Below are positions 7,022 to 19,384 of a stretch of 64,000 nt of DNA, one piece after another (position 1 is the first letter of the stretch; each line of letters opens with the position of its first letter). Location of the stretch: NCBI RefSeq assembly GCF_038593855.1, contig NZ_CP151996.1:3720001-3784000 (forward strand). The letters run 5' to 3'. The position numbers and the translations under genes were made by a program. The DNA is from Lysinibacillus sp. FSL M8-0337. GTDB taxonomy: Bacteria > Bacillota > Bacilli > Bacillales_A > Planococcaceae. Under the pieces are notes generated by a model. The model was given only the letters and a program-made list of their open reading frames with translations. It was not told the DNA's origin and did no database searches.

Positions 7022-9472
7022 TTATTTACGTTTTGTTTTTTTCTTTTTGCCTTTTTTGGCGATGCCTTCGTAAAACTTTTGTTTTTGTTTTACGCCTTTT
7101 TTCGGGCCAGGGCTTGAGCTATCTTTGCGTCGGCCACGTGGATCGCGATCGCTGCTGTCACCGCGTTCTCTGCGTTTTGAAGAGTCGCCACGGCTTTGTT
7201 TTTCCTCGTCACGGCGACCTCTGCCACCGCCTGAACGATTGCTTCGGCTACTGCGTCCGTCTTTGTTGTCGCTATAGTTTTTGCGTGCATGAATAACAGT
7301 AGGTGTGGCTTTTCTTGTTCTTCCATAAGAAGTTACCATTCCGACGATTTCAAAGTCAATTGATGACTCCTCGATAATGACGTTTGCAACTCGTACTTTG
7401 ACTTCATCACCGATGCGGAATTGGCGGTTTGTTCGTTCCCCAATCATCATCATTTGGCGATCATCGAAGCGATAGTAATCATCCGTCATATTGCTAATAT
7501 GCACAAGTCCTTCAATCGTGTTTGGTAGCTCGATAAAGATACCGAAGTTTGTAACAGAAGACACAATGCCTTCGAATTCTTCACCGATTTTATCAGACAT
7601 ATATTGTGCTTTTTTCAGCGAGTCTGTATCGCGTTCTGCATCAACTGCACGACGTTCGCGTTCAGATGTGTGGTCGGCAATTTCATCCATTGCCATTGCC
7701 CATTGTGCAAGCGTTTCTTTCGACGTATCTTTATTAATTAAGTACGTGCGAATTAAACGGTGGACAACTAAGTCAGGGTAACGACGAATTGGTGATGTGA
7801 AATGGGTATAGAAATCTGTCGATAAACCGAAGTGACCAATGCTTTCTGGATAGTACTTCGCTTGTTGCATCGAGCGTAGTAACATCGTCGAAATAACTGG
7901 CTCCTCTGGCATGCCTTCAATGGCTGTTAACACATCTTGCAATGCTTTTGGATGCACCGTATTGCCTGTACCTTTAATTAAAATACCGAAGTTCGTGACG
8001 AATTCAAAGAAGCGTTGTAGTTTTTCTGGCTTTGGATCTTCGTGAATACGGTATAGGAACGGTACATTCATCCAGTGGAAATGTTCTGCCACTGTTTCGT
8101 TGGCAGCTAGCATGAAATCTTCAATTAACTTCTCTGCAACTGTTCGTTCACGTAGTTCAATATCGACTGGCCAGCCATCTTCATCGACGATTACTTTCGA
8201 CTCTTTAAAGTCAAAGTCAATAGCACCACGTAGTTCACGTTTGCGACGTAAGATTTTCGATAGCTCTGCCATGTTTTTAAACATCGGTACAAGTGGCTCA
8301 TAGCGAGCAATTAGTGCTTCATCTTGTTCTTCTAGAATTTTATAAACATCTTTGTACGTCATACGCTCTGTCGTTTTAATGACACTTTGGAAAATTTCAT
8401 GCGCAATCACATTCCCATTGCCATCAATAATCATTTCACATGATAGCGTTAGTCGGTCTACTTGCGGATTTAATGAACAAATACCATTTGACAGTCGATG
8501 TGGAATCATTGGGATAACGCGGTCTGTTAAATAGACACTTGTCGCTCGGTCATATGCTTCAATATCAATTACAGAGCCTTGTGTTACATAGTAGCTGACA
8601 TCTGCAATATGTACGCCAAGCTTGTAAGTACCGTCTACATTTTTTGTCACTGTTACCGCATCATCTAAATCTTTTGCATCTGCACCATCGATTGTAACGA
8701 TGGTTTCATGGCGTAAATCACGACGACCTTCTAAATCGGCTGGTGAAATTTCATCTGGCACACGTTGTGCAGCAGCGATGACTTCTTCTGGAAACTCTGG
8801 TGGAATGTCATGTTTATACAGAATCGATAAAATATCGACACCTGGGTCATTTTTATGCCCTAAAATTTTTGTAATATAACCTGTTGCTGATTTTAAATCT
8901 TCTGGCCATGTGGCAATTTCCACGACAACTTTGTGACCATCAACCGCACCTAATGTATCGCCTTTTGCGATAAAGATGTCCATTGGTAGTTTTTTATCGT
9001 CCAATACGACGAAGCCAAAGCCTCTATTTGCTTGGAATGTGCCTACAAATGTTGTTTGTCCGCGTTCCACAACCTTTGTCACAGTGCCTTCACGGCGATC
9101 GCCAAAGGATTCCTTTAATACTCTAATTAGGACCGTGTCGCCATTGATAGCACCATTTACTTCGTGCGGTGGAATGAAAACATCATCCATCCCTTCAATA
9201 TCCGGTGTCACAAAGCCAAATCCTTTTGCATGACCGATAAATTTACCACGGAGTAAATTCATGCGCTCTGGTAAGCCGTAGCGATTGGAGCGTGAGCGAA
9301 CAACTAAGCCTTGCCCTTCCATTCGCACAAGTGTTTTGACAAGCTCCTTAAATTCTTCTGCATCTTCAAAGCCGAATTCGTCTTCGATTTCTCCAACGGT
9401 TAACGGTTTATATTCTTCTTCACCGAAAAAATCGAGTAAACGACTTTGTAGTGAATCTTTTTTGTCTGTCAT
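7022..9472 (-). CDS. rnr: Ribonuclease R
   Basis: RNase R is a processive 3'-5' exoribonuclease that degrades structured RNA and defective mRNA released by trans-translation. The 816 residues show a winged-helix N-terminus (about 8-75), two cold-shock domains (about 80-220), the RNB catalytic domain with the metal-binding aspartates in [14 protein letters not shown] (near 265), an S1 domain (about 625-710, [16 protein letters not shown]) and a long Arg/Ser/Lys-rich tail. The ATG follows GGGAGGGA. It precedes smpB by 60 bp and follows the esterase gene. Confidence 0.98.
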   Translation of the reverse strand: MTDKKDSLQSRLLDFFGEEEYKPLTVGEIEDEFGFEDAEEFKELVKTLVRMEGQGLVVRSRSNRYGLPERMNLLRGKFIGHAKGFGFVTPDIEGMDDVFIPPHEVNGAINGDTVLIRVLKESFGDRREGTVTKVVERGQTTFVGTFQANRGFGFVVLDDKKLPMDIFIAKGDTLGAVDGHKVVVEIATWPEDLKSATGYITKILGHKNDPGVDILSILYKHDIPPEFPEEVIAAAQRVPDEISPADLEGRRDLRHETIVTIDGADAKDLDDAVTVTKNVDGTYKLGVHIADVSYYVTQGSVIDIEAYDRATSVYLTDRVIPMIPHRLSNGICSLNPQVDRLTLSCEMIIDGNGNVIAHEIFQSVIKTTERMTYKDVYKILEEQDEALIARYEPLVPMFKNMAELSKILRRKRELRGAIDFDFKESKVIVDEDGWPVDIELRERTVAEKLIEDFMLAANETVAEHFHWMNVPFLYRIHEDPKPEKLQRFFEFVTNFGILIKGTGNTVHPKALQDVLTAIEGMPEEPVISTMLLRSMQQAKYYPESIGHFGLSTDFYTHFTSPIRRYPDLVVHRLIRTYLINKDTSKETLAQWAMAMDEIADHTSERERRAVDAERDTDSLKKAQYMSDKIGEEFEGIVSSVTNFGIFIELPNTIEGLVHISNMTDDYYRFDDRQMMMIGERTNRQFRIGDEVKVRVANVIIEESSIDFEIVGMVTSYGRTRKATPTVIHARKNYSDNKDGRSSRSNRSGGGRGRRDEEKQSRGDSSKRRERGDSSDRDPRGRRKDSSSPGPKKGVKQKQKFYEGIAKKGKKKKTKRK

Positions 9473-9509
9473 ACTATTCCCTCCCTCATATAAAAATCCT
9501 TATTCATTT

Positions 9510-10256
9510 TTAGTGTGCCCAATTTAGCCCTTCTAAAAAACGATAAATATCTTCATGTAGTTGATCTTTTTCTTGATCTAATGTAATGACATGTTTTGAG
9601 TTTTCATACCACTTGATATACTTTTCTAGTGACTCAGTTTGATTATATATAATGTTGGCAGATTCTGTCTCTATAACCTCATCATTTGTCGCTTGTACGA
9701 CAAATATAGGGGCATAAATCATATCAATTTCTTTTCGAGTCTGCGCAATAAACTCACGAAGTTCTTGTAATGATGGCATCCCTTTGTCAGCAATTAACGC
9801 CACTTCTGCATCAATTTCCGCTTCAGTTTTACCTTCAAATTTTTTATAGTCTTTTGCATATTTTAAGACACCTTCGAACATTACATCTGTTGTTCGCATG
9901 GTCATTGGTGCACACATTGTCACGATACCTTGTACAGGATTGTTAAGCGCTACATTTAAAGCCATCACACCGCCAAGTGATAAGCCTGCCACCGCAATTT
10001 CTTGATAGCCAGCATCTTGTAATTGTTGGTAGGCCGCTTTGACATCTTGCCACCAATCAGCTGGACCTGTTGTGATGAGTTCTTCAGGTTGCACACCGTG
10101 GCCTTTATAATGCGGCGCTAATGTAGTATACCCTTTTTTCTCTAAAAATCTACCAAGCATACGCACATCTGCCGAGCTACCTGTAAAGCCGTGTAATAAT
10201 AACACGGCACGAGGGCCTGCTTGAAAGAAAAATGGCTGTGATAATGATTTATTCAT
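9510..10256 (-). CDS. est: Carboxylesterase of the Est30/YvaK family
   Basis: This 248-residue alpha/beta hydrolase matches the length of Geobacillus Est30, a monoacylglycerol lipase-like carboxylesterase. The oxyanion region [12 protein letters not shown], the nucleophile motif GLSLGG, the acid in [11 protein letters not shown] and the histidine in [10 protein letters not shown] form the usual triad. The start at 10256 is supported by AAGGAGA 8 nt upstream; a longer frame to 10310 lacks such a site. It lies between secG and rnr, as in B. subtilis. The natural substrate is unknown, probably short-chain esters in the cytoplasm. Confidence 0.93.
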   Translation of the reverse strand: MNKSLSQPFFFQAGPRAVLLLHGFTGSSADVRMLGRFLEKKGYTTLAPHYKGHGVQPEELITTGPADWWQDVKAAYQQLQDAGYQEIAVAGLSLGGVMALNVALNNPVQGIVTMCAPMTMRTTDVMFEGVLKYAKDYKKFEGKTEAEIDAEVALIADKGMPSLQELREFIAQTRKEIDMIYAPIFVVQATNDEVIETESANIIYNQTESLEKYIKWYENSKHVITLDQEKDQLHEDIYRFLEGLNWAH

Positions 10257-10421
10257 TTGCAAGTTCTCCTTCACTGTAAAACATCTACACTCTATTATAG
10301 CCATATCCATGATACATTGGCTTATTTTAGTGCATATTTAGTATAATTCATACCTATTTAACTTCGTTTGTCTATGTACATAATATCAACATTACGCTTT
10401 GAACTAAAAGATAAAAGAAAA

Positions 10422-10445
10422 CGCCCAACCATTCGAGGTTAGGCG
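10422..10445 (-). terminator. Terminator after secG
   Basis: The stem CGCCCAACC/GGTTAGGCG (10422-10430 with 10437-10445, one G-T pair) is followed by TTTTCTTTT on the minus strand. Confidence 0.75.
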
Positions 10446-10460
10446 GCATATCTTCAACTA

Positions 10461-10688
10461 TTATAGTTTTGCAATCGCAACTGCTAAAATAAAGAATAAA
10501 ATAGATAATACAATTGTTGTACGGTGAAGAATTAAATCCATACCACGTGCTTTTTGCTTGCCGAATAGTTGTTCAGCTCCACCCGAGATGGCACCTGACA
10601 AGCCTGCACTTTTACTAGATTGTAATAAGACTACGACAATCAATGCTAATGATACGATAATTAAAGCTACTAATACTGCTGTATGCAT
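10461..10688 (-). CDS. secG: Preprotein translocase subunit SecG
   Basis: SecG is the small auxiliary subunit of the SecYEG channel. The 75-residue product has two membrane helices (about 2-22 and 52-72) joined by the conserved loop [20 protein letters not shown]. The ATG at 10688 is preferred because GGGAGG lies 8 nt upstream; an upstream in-frame GTG overlaps that site. It is followed by its own terminator, so est and rnr beyond it probably have their own promoter or depend on read-through. Confidence 0.96.
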   Translation of the reverse strand: MHTAVLVALIIVSLALIVVVLLQSSKSAGLSGAISGGAEQLFGKQKARGMDLILHRTTIVLSILFFILAVAIAKL

Positions 10689-10772
10689 ACACTGCACCTC
10701 CCGAACTTTGAAACATCACAACATACTATATTATAACAAATAAAGGTTCTCATGACAAACACAGAATATAGA

Positions 10773-10842
10773 GTGCCAGGCACCGAAACAATTCTGTAAA
10801 CTCCTGCGAGAACGCACGTCAGTGCCAGGCACTCACACAATT
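10773..10842. repeat. Two copies of the dispersed GTGCC-N-GGCAC motif
   Basis: The 21-bp motif beginning GTGCCAGGCAC and ending ACAATT occurs twice (10773-10793 and 10822-10842). Between the copies lies ACTCCTGCGAGAACGCACG, a scrap of the larger dispersed element. The second copy is 18 bp before the eno terminator stem. Confidence 0.85.
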
Positions 10843-10852
10843 TTAGCACTCG

Positions 10853-10902
10853 CCTAAAAAAAATTGCCTCTAAAAGCACATTCATGCTTTCGAGGCAATT
10901 TT
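10853..10902 (-). terminator. Terminator of the glycolytic operon (after eno)
   Basis: The stem AAAATTGCCTC/GAGGCAATTTT (10860-10870 with 10892-10902) has an inner AAAGCA/TGCTTT hairpin, and a T run follows on the minus strand. Confidence 0.88.
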
Positions 10903-10934
10903 CATAAAGGAACGGCTAGTACTAGCGATTCACC

Positions 10935-13763
<2,829 letters not shown>

Positions 13764-13771
<8 letters not shown>

Positions 13772-14525
13772 TTGCTGCCGCCTCCAATAATTTTAAATAT
13801 GATTCGGCTTGTAAGCTCGCACCACCGACTAACGCACCATCGATATGCTCTTTTGATAACAGTTCTTCAATATTATCAGGCTTTACGCTACCGCCGTATT
13901 GAATACGAACAGCCTGTGCTGTTGCGGTATCGTATAATTTTTCAACAACTGCACGAATAGCACCACATACTTGGTTGGCATCTTCTGCCGTTGCTGTTTT
14001 ACCTGTGCCGATTGCCCAGATAGGCTCATAGGCAAGTACCATATGCTCCACATCCTGTGCGGCAAAACCGGCAAGGGCTGCTGTAATTTGACCAGCTACC
14101 TTTTGCTCTGTCGTGCCAGCCTCACGTTCTTGCAATGTTTCACCACAGCAAATAATTGGCACGATATTATGTGAAAGTGCTGCAGCCACCTTTTTGTTAA
14201 TCGCTTCGTCTGTTTCGTTATAATACTCACGACGTTCGGAGTGACCTAAGATAACATAGTCCACAGCAACGCTCGCAAGCTGCGACGGGCTAATTTCGCC
14301 GGTAAACGCCCCTTCATTTTCGTAATGCATTGTTTGTGCGCCAATTGCTAATTCAGATTCACTAGCAATTTGCACAAGCGTTGGTAGGAATAGTGCCGGT
14401 GCGCAAATAACTGCATCTACGTTGTCATTTGAAGGTAGTTTATCCTGCACAGCTTCGACAAACTGTATTGCCTCTTCAAATGTTTTATACATCTTCCAGT
14501 TACCTGCAATAATTGGTTTACGCAT
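13764..14525 (-). CDS. tpiA: Triosephosphate isomerase
   Basis: TIM interconverts dihydroxyacetone phosphate and glyceraldehyde-3-phosphate. The 253-residue TIM barrel shows the substrate lysine in AGNWKMYK, the catalytic histidine in LGHSERR, the catalytic glutamate in [12 protein letters not shown] and the phosphate-binding YGGSVKPDN. It lies 54 bp after pgk and overlaps gpmI by 8 bp in the glycolytic operon. Confidence 0.99.
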
Positions 14526-14579
14526 CGTTTATGCCTCCTATCTATTATGTTTGCTAAAAAGATTACTTAATAAACGCTA

Positions 14580-15764
14580 TTATTTATCGTTTAATGCCAC
14601 AATGCCAGGAAGCTCTTTGCCTTCCATTAATTCAAGTGAAGCACCGCCACCTGTCGAAATGTGATCCATCTTATCAGCTACTTCGAATTTTTCTACTGCT
14701 GCTGCAGAATCTCCGCCACCGATTACCGTGTAACCAGCAGTTGTTGCCATTGCCTCTGCTACAGTTTTCGTACCATTTGCGAATGGTTCCATTTCAAATA
14801 CGCCCATTGGTCCATTCCAAATGATTAACTTCGATTTTTTAATCACCTCTGCATAATGCGCAGCTGTTTTCGGTCCAATATCAAGACCCATCCAATCAGC
14901 AGGAATAGCATCAACATCGACAATTTTTGTCTCTGCATCTTTCGAAAATTCATTTGCTACTACCGCATCAATTGGCATATGTAACTGCACGCCTTTTGCC
15001 TGTGCTTTTTCAATGAAAGATTTTGCTAGTTCAATTTTATCTTCTTCTAATAAAGATTTACCGATATCATGACCTTGCGCTTTAATGAAGGTAAATGATA
15101 GTCCCCCACCAATAATTAAATGATCGACCTTTTCAAGTAAGCTCTCAATCACACCGATTTTATCTTTCACTTTTGCGCCACCAATAATGGCTGTGAAAGG
15201 ACGCTCTGGGTTTGATAATGCTTTACCTAACACATCTAATTCCTTTTGCATAAGGAAACCTGATACAGCAGGAACATGCTTAGCAATACCTTCTGTTGAT
15301 GCATGTGCACGGTGAGCAGCACCGAATGCATCGTTCACATAAACGTCCGCAATTTTAGCAAATTGTTCCGCTAATGCAGGATCATTTTTCTCTTCACCCG
15401 CATGGAAGCGTACATTTTCAAGCAGAACGATATCGCCGTTTTGCATGTTCGCGACAGTTGCTTCTACGTCTTGACCGATGGACTCGTCTAATTTAGTAAC
15501 AGGCTTGCCAATGATTTCAGCTAGGCGAATACCGACTGCTGTTAAACGCATATCTTCTTTAACTTCACCTTTAGGACGACCTAAATGAGATGCTAAAATC
15601 ACCTTTGCCCCTTGTTCGACTAAATAGTCAATCGTAGGAATGGCTGCACGAATACGCGTTTCGTCTGTGATAACCCCATCTGCCATTGGTACATTAAAAT
15701 CAACACGTACGAAGACGCGCTTACCTTTTACATCAATATCTTTCATTGTTTTCTTATTTAACAT
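14580..15764 (-). CDS. pgk: Phosphoglycerate kinase
   Basis: PGK transfers phosphate from 1,3-bisphosphoglycerate to ADP. The 394 residues are full length: RVDFNVPM, the substrate-binding SHLGRPKGE and [16 protein letters not shown], and the nucleotide-binding GGAKVKDK and [12 protein letters not shown]. The ATG follows AAGGGGG at 7 nt. An unusually long gap of 427 bp containing a terminator separates it from gapA, so pgk-tpiA-gpmI-eno may be expressed at a lower level or from an additional promoter. Confidence 0.99.
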   Translation of the reverse strand: MLNKKTMKDIDVKGKRVFVRVDFNVPMADGVITDETRIRAAIPTIDYLVEQGAKVILASHLGRPKGEVKEDMRLTAVGIRLAEIIGKPVTKLDESIGQDVEATVANMQNGDIVLLENVRFHAGEEKNDPALAEQFAKIADVYVNDAFGAAHRAHASTEGIAKHVPAVSGFLMQKELDVLGKALSNPERPFTAIIGGAKVKDKIGVIESLLEKVDHLIIGGGLSFTFIKAQGHDIGKSLLEEDKIELAKSFIEKAQAKGVQLHMPIDAVVANEFSKDAETKIVDVDAIPADWMGLDIGPKTAAHYAEVIKKSKLIIWNGPMGVFEMEPFANGTKTVAEAMATTAGYTVIGGGDSAAAVEKFEVADKMDHISTGGGASLELMEGKELPGIVALNDK

Positions 15765-16191
15765 GAAGAAACCCCCTTCAAAGTTTGTAGTACGGACATA
15801 ATAAAATGTGCTTCACCCATCTTGGCTATTCACATTTTGAATTGGCGAATAACAGTTTTGGTAACAAGATTTTTCGAGTATGCTTGTAAAATTCCTTTGC
15901 TTATCGAATGGCAAAATGTCCAAGCAAGTGAAAGTATACCTTTACCAATTTTAATAGTAGCAAAAGTACCGTTTGATGTCTTGCCCAAGCCAATCTAACA
16001 TCTCCTATATCTGTGTACGTTATAACAAGCCATGCGCTAAATATATTTATTAAAAAAAGGAGTAAGGGTACATCCCTTACTCCTATTACCCTTGTATATT
16101 ATATCTTTTCGATATTATAAAGGCTATACTATTTTTGCGTAAAAAGCGGTATTATGTCACACTTTTTACTTCAAATTGCGAATTATGACAC
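15765..16191. other. Spacer between gapA and pgk
   Basis: This 427-bp stretch has no gene on either strand. The only clear element is the terminator at 16052-16083, just downstream of gapA. I found no consensus sigma-A promoter for pgk in the remaining 280 bp, although AT-rich segments are present. Confidence 0.6.
16052..16083 (-). terminator. Terminator between gapA and pgk
   Basis: The stem GGAGTAAGGG/CCCTTACTCC (16059-16068 with 16074-16083) is followed by TTTTTTT on the minus strand. It would cut many transcripts after cggR-gapA, leaving the lower glycolytic genes to read-through or to an internal promoter. Confidence 0.85.
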
Positions 16192-17208
16192 TTATTTATG
16201 ATTTAACCCTTGTTGAGCAATGTATAATGCAAGATCCATTAAACGAGTAGAGTAACCAATTTCGTTATCGTACCAAGCAAGAACTTTCACCATACTATTT
16301 TCTAAAACCATTGTAGAAAGGCCATCTACTGTTGAAGAATGATGATTACCATTGTAATCAATTGATACTAATGGTAGTTCATTGTAGCCTAAAATACCTT
16401 TTAGCTCATTTTCTGAAGCTTCTTTTAAAGCGGCATTAATAGACTCTTTTGTAACATCTTCTTTTAGTTCTACCACTAAATCCACACATGATACATTCGG
16501 TGTTGGAACACGCATAGAAAATCCATCTAGTTTACCTTTTAATTGAGGTAATACTTTAGAAACCGCTACTGCAGCACCTGTAGTTGTTGGAATCATTGAC
16601 ACTGCCCCTGCACGCGCACGACGCGGATCAGAGTGCGGGAAGTCAAGGATGCGTTGGTCGTTTGTATAAGAATGGATTGTTGTCATCATACCGCGTTCAA
16701 TGCCAAATTTTTCATCCAAAATTTTGGCTACTGGTGCAAGACAGTTTGTTGTACAAGATGCATTTGAAATGACATCGTCTGTTTTTGGATTGTAATCCTC
16801 ATGATTCACACCCATTACGAATGTCGGCATATCTCCTTTAGCTGGTGCAGATAAAATGGCTTTTTTAGCACCTGCTTCAATATGCTTCCCTACATCTTCC
16901 ATTGAACGGAATCGACCTGTACATTCAAGCACAACATCTACACCAAGCTCGCCCCAAGGCAATTGCGCTGGATCTTTTTCAGCGTATACTTTAACCGTTT
17001 TTCCATTCACGACGAAAGAATCTTTATCTGCATTTACATCAGCATCATAGATACCATGTACAGAATCGTATTTTAATAAGTGTGCAAGCTGACTAGCATC
17101 TGTTAAGTCATTCACTGCAACTACTTCAAATTCATCATGCTTCATTGCTTCACGAAATACTAAACGACCAATACGTCCAAATCCATTAATTGCTAACTTT
17201 AATGCCAT
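16192..17208 (-). CDS. gapA: Glyceraldehyde-3-phosphate dehydrogenase (glycolytic, NAD-type)
   Basis: GapA oxidises and phosphorylates glyceraldehyde-3-phosphate using NAD. From the ATG at 17208 (TTGGAGG just upstream) the product has 338 residues, the family length; a longer open frame to 17286 has no ribosome binding site. The Rossmann motif INGFGRIGR, the catalytic cysteine in SNASCTTNCLAP and the conserved WYDNEIGYS near the C-terminus are intact. It follows cggR by 37 bp, as in B. subtilis, where GapA is the catabolic enzyme under CggR control. Confidence 0.98.
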   Translation of the reverse strand: MALKLAINGFGRIGRLVFREAMKHDEFEVVAVNDLTDASQLAHLLKYDSVHGIYDADVNADKDSFVVNGKTVKVYAEKDPAQLPWGELGVDVVLECTGRFRSMEDVGKHIEAGAKKAILSAPAKGDMPTFVMGVNHEDYNPKTDDVISNASCTTNCLAPVAKILDEKFGIERGMMTTIHSYTNDQRILDFPHSDPRRARAGAVSMIPTTTGAAVAVSKVLPQLKGKLDGFSMRVPTPNVSCVDLVVELKEDVTKESINAALKEASENELKGILGYNELPLVSIDYNGNHHSSTVDGLSTMVLENSMVKVLAWYDNEIGYSTRLMDLALYIAQQGLNHK

Positions 17209-17245
17209 TGTCAATTCCTCCAATAATGTTTTCATTGATTTATTT

Positions 17246-18274
17246 TTACAGTAAACGTTCAGCGATTGCCTTTGCTGCAGCTTCATCTGTTATAAGTATC
17301 GTCTGCTTCGGTGCTACCTTAAAATAAGATAGCATGGCATTCACTTTTTGTTTGCCTGCTGCCACCGCAATAATATGCTTACATTTTTCAACTTGTTCAA
17401 GTTGAATACCAATCGTGCGAATACGATGCACAATTTGTCCTTCGGCATTAAAATAATAGCCGAATGCTTCACTAACAGCACCTTTTTCTTCGAGAATACG
17501 TAAATCTTCGGCAGATGTATTACGACGGATCGCCATTTCTTCAGCAGAGCCGATACCATGAATAACGCAGTCAGCACGGTCATAGTAAGCCATTATTTCT
17601 GTTACCATAGGCTCTGTTAACATCGCTTGATAAGCCTGTTCACTTAAATGCTCTGGTAAAAATAATGTACGATGCTGGGCATCCATTTGCATAGCGAACG
17701 TAGCAACCAGTGTATTGGCCTGCATGTGCATTTCATGACCGATACCACCACGAGCAGCAACAAATGTAATGTTTTGCTGATGATCGACTGGTTGTAAAAA
17801 CTGCGCTAAGGAGGCAACTGATTTCCCTCCAGTAACAGCCACTACTTGCTCATTGGCAATAGTCGAAAGAAATTGCTGTGCCGCTTCTTTTCCTAGCAAT
17901 GTTAAAACGGTTTCGTCATCGTTGTAATCACCTGGTACGACTAGCACATGTTGCAACCCTAATTGTTGTTCGAGAGCTTTGCCTAGTTGAGTAAGGCCCG
18001 ACCATTCATACACTAATACTCTTAACTGTTCAATCACTAATTCACCATCACTCGTACATACCATACCCGACTTTTGGGAATCTAATAACCCTTGCTCACG
18101 TAAAATATCTGTTTCTTTACGGATTTCACGTTCTGTCATTTTTAGTGACTCTGCAAGCGTTCGTCTGCCAATTGGTTGCATCAGCTGTATCGATTGTAGA
18201 ATACGATATCTCGATTGTAGAAGCGGATTCATTTCCGGAAGTAGTCTTCGCTGTGCCTCAGGTACAGTTAACAT
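17246..18274 (-). CDS. cggR: Central glycolytic genes regulator CggR
   Basis: CggR is a SorC/DeoR-type repressor that binds upstream of its own operon and is released by fructose-1,6-bisphosphate. The 342 residues contain an N-terminal HTH (about 25-75, GRRTLAESLKMTEREI) and a sugar-binding domain (about 90-340) with VVAVTGGKSVASLAQ and FVAARGGIGHE. The ATG follows GGGAGTAG. It is the first gene of the operon, directly behind the promoter and the operator at 18301-18340. Confidence 0.97.
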   Translation of the reverse strand: MLTVPEAQRRLLPEMNPLLQSRYRILQSIQLMQPIGRRTLAESLKMTEREIRKETDILREQGLLDSQKSGMVCTSDGELVIEQLRVLVYEWSGLTQLGKALEQQLGLQHVLVVPGDYNDDETVLTLLGKEAAQQFLSTIANEQVVAVTGGKSVASLAQFLQPVDHQQNITFVAARGGIGHEMHMQANTLVATFAMQMDAQHRTLFLPEHLSEQAYQAMLTEPMVTEIMAYYDRADCVIHGIGSAEEMAIRRNTSAEDLRILEEKGAVSEAFGYYFNAEGQIVHRIRTIGIQLEQVEKCKHIIAVAAGKQKVNAMLSYFKVAPKQTILITDEAAAKAIAERLL

Positions 18275-18300
18275 ATCTATCTACTCCCTTTCACTTACAG

Positions 18301-18340
18301 TGGGTCGTTTTTCGTCCCGATGCATTAAATAATGTCCCAC
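18301..18340 (-). promoter_or_regulatory. CggR operator
   Basis: On the minus strand two GGGAC half-sites (18338-18334 and 18318-18314) are spaced exactly 20 bp apart, the spacing of the B. subtilis CggR operator. They lie just downstream of the predicted transcription start, where bound CggR would block elongation. Confidence 0.85.
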
Positions 18341-18350
18341 TTACAATTTA

Positions 18351-18379
18351 ATTATAATATGCTTTATAAAAAAGAGCAA
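18351..18379 (-). promoter_or_regulatory. cggR operon promoter
   Basis: TTGCTC (18379-18374) and TATAAT (18356-18351) are separated by 17 bp on the minus strand. The expected start near 18344 falls next to the CggR operator. Confidence 0.8.
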
Positions 18380-18472
18380 GTAATTAATGGTATGAGTTGC
18401 TAGTACAACCTTTATACATAGCGACACCCATTATTAGGAAAGTAAAAATGCCACGCTGTCTGTTTTGGTGGC

Positions 18473-18510
18473 AAAAAAAATCTCGCAATCATCCATTATG
18501 ATTGCGAGAT
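18473..18510 (-). terminator. Terminator of the 40-residue gene
   Basis: A perfect 13-bp stem (18480-18492 with 18498-18510, core CTCGCAATCAT) is followed by eight Ts on the minus strand, beginning 10 nt after the stop codon at 18521. Confidence 0.9.
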
Positions 18511-18520
18511 GGCTTGGTTC

Positions 18521-18643
18521 TTATTTAGTGAAAGATAATACTGCGTTTTTCTTGAAGCCTGCTAAAGCTTTTGTAGCTTCCGTTTTGTTTGTGTATTCAA
18601 AAATACGAACGTCCTTTTGTTCAAATACTGTAATAACCCACAT
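18521..18643 (-). CDS. Small conserved-looking protein (40 residues)
   Basis: A short gene that size cut-offs easily miss. The ATG at 18643 follows AAAGGGAG, the frame encodes 40 residues beginning MWVITVFEQKDVRIFEYT and ending LSFTK, and a strong terminator follows the stop immediately. The sequence looks like two beta strands and a helix (TEATKALAGFKK), a soluble compact fold without signal or membrane segment. I know small Bacillaceae proteins of this appearance but no function. It stands alone between cggR and the thioredoxin-fold gene. Confidence 0.8.
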   Translation of the reverse strand: MWVITVFEQKDVRIFEYTNKTEATKALAGFKKNAVLSFTK

Positions 18644-19009
18644 AGTCAAATCTCCCTTTAAGTTTATTTTTGTAATATAACAACCACGTAAAAATGTGGT
18701 ACTTTTTCTAAACTGTTTTATAACAACCTTTACTTGATTCTTATTCTACTCCTATTTTTTAAAAAAGAAAGCTTTGTGTGAAGGTCTTCACAAACTGTTC
18801 ATATTCATAACGCTTTCATTGAACAATTTGTGAATAACGTGCATTTTCAGGTTTAAAATAAAAAATTCGTTATTCTCTCGACTAGAGAATAACGAATTTT
18901 TTCGCTTTATTTATAACCTTTTGCCTCATTCGATTTTACTTCATTTAGTAAATGGTAATTTTGTTGGCTAAATAGCTATGCTTTTCTCACGTAATGGCTC
19001 TTTGATTTG
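18644..19009. other. Intergenic region with one terminator
   Basis: No gene is visible. It contains the promoter region of the 40-residue gene and, at 18862-18900, a strong bidirectional hairpin that probably terminates the gene at 19010-19237. Confidence 0.5.
18862..18900 (-). terminator. Bidirectional terminator
   Basis: A 17-bp stem (18862-18878 with 18884-18900, core TTCGTTATTCTCT) with a five-base loop has A and T runs on both sides. It lies downstream of the minus-strand thioredoxin-fold gene. Confidence 0.85.
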
Positions 19010-19237
19010 TCACAAACGTTCCATTAATGTTACATAATCTAAATTGCCATACTGTATAACTTCTCCATCCTTTTCCACTACTGGTATCATCAGCATATAT
19101 TTTTCATGTATCGCTTCATCGGTTTCAATATCGATCATATCAATGGTAAAACCTAACTCTTCTTGAACAAGCTTTAATGTGCGTAATCCTTCCACACAAA
19201 GCTCACAATGGGAACGACTAAAAAATTTCACGTCCAT
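19010..19237 (-). CDS. Glutaredoxin-like thioredoxin-fold protein
   Basis: This 75-residue protein of the glutaredoxin-like/DUF836 type has an N-terminal CxxC redox motif (SHCELC, C11 and C14), the cis-proline segment LMIPVVEKDG (near residue 50) and a short C-terminal helix. It probably acts in cytoplasmic thiol redox chemistry, but neither partner nor reductant is known. The ATG follows AAAGGGGTTGG. It is a single-gene unit. Confidence 0.85.
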   Translation of the reverse strand: MDVKFFSRSHCELCVEGLRTLKLVQEELGFTIDMIDIETDEAIHEKYMLMIPVVEKDGEVIQYGNLDYVTLMERL

Positions 19238-19260
19238 TTTACCAACCCCTTTACTTTATG

Positions 19261-19281
19261 GTGCCAGGCACGCAAACAATT
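19261..19281 (+). repeat. Dispersed GTGCC-N-GGCAC motif copy
   Basis: GTGCCAGGCAC followed by GCAAACAATT. It lies between the thioredoxin-fold gene and the terminator of the S9 peptidase gene, 66 bp from the terminator stem. Confidence 0.85.
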
Positions 19282-19340
19282 CGCAAACACTTTCGATTTA
19301 CATGTGATTTTGGCGTAACTATTTATCTTTATTTTAAATG

Positions 19341-19374
19341 AAAAAAGACTGTGCAAGGTAATTTTTGCACAGTC
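19341..19374 (-). terminator. Terminator of the S9 peptidase gene
   Basis: The stem GACTGTGCAA/TTGCACAGTC (19347-19356 with 19365-19374) is followed by TTTTTT on the minus strand. Confidence 0.88.
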
Positions 19375-19384
19375 TCATCGTTTG

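Noticed and set aside
7090-7326. Alanine-rich frame inside rnr
   Set aside because: It is an out-of-frame shadow of the Arg/Ser/Lys-rich RNase R tail.
7491-9527. Several plus-strand frames of 60-96 residues over rnr
   Set aside because: They are antisense shadows without ribosome binding sites.
17209-17286. 26-residue extension of GapA
   Set aside because: The family start MALKLAINGFGRIGR has GGAGG directly upstream at 17208.
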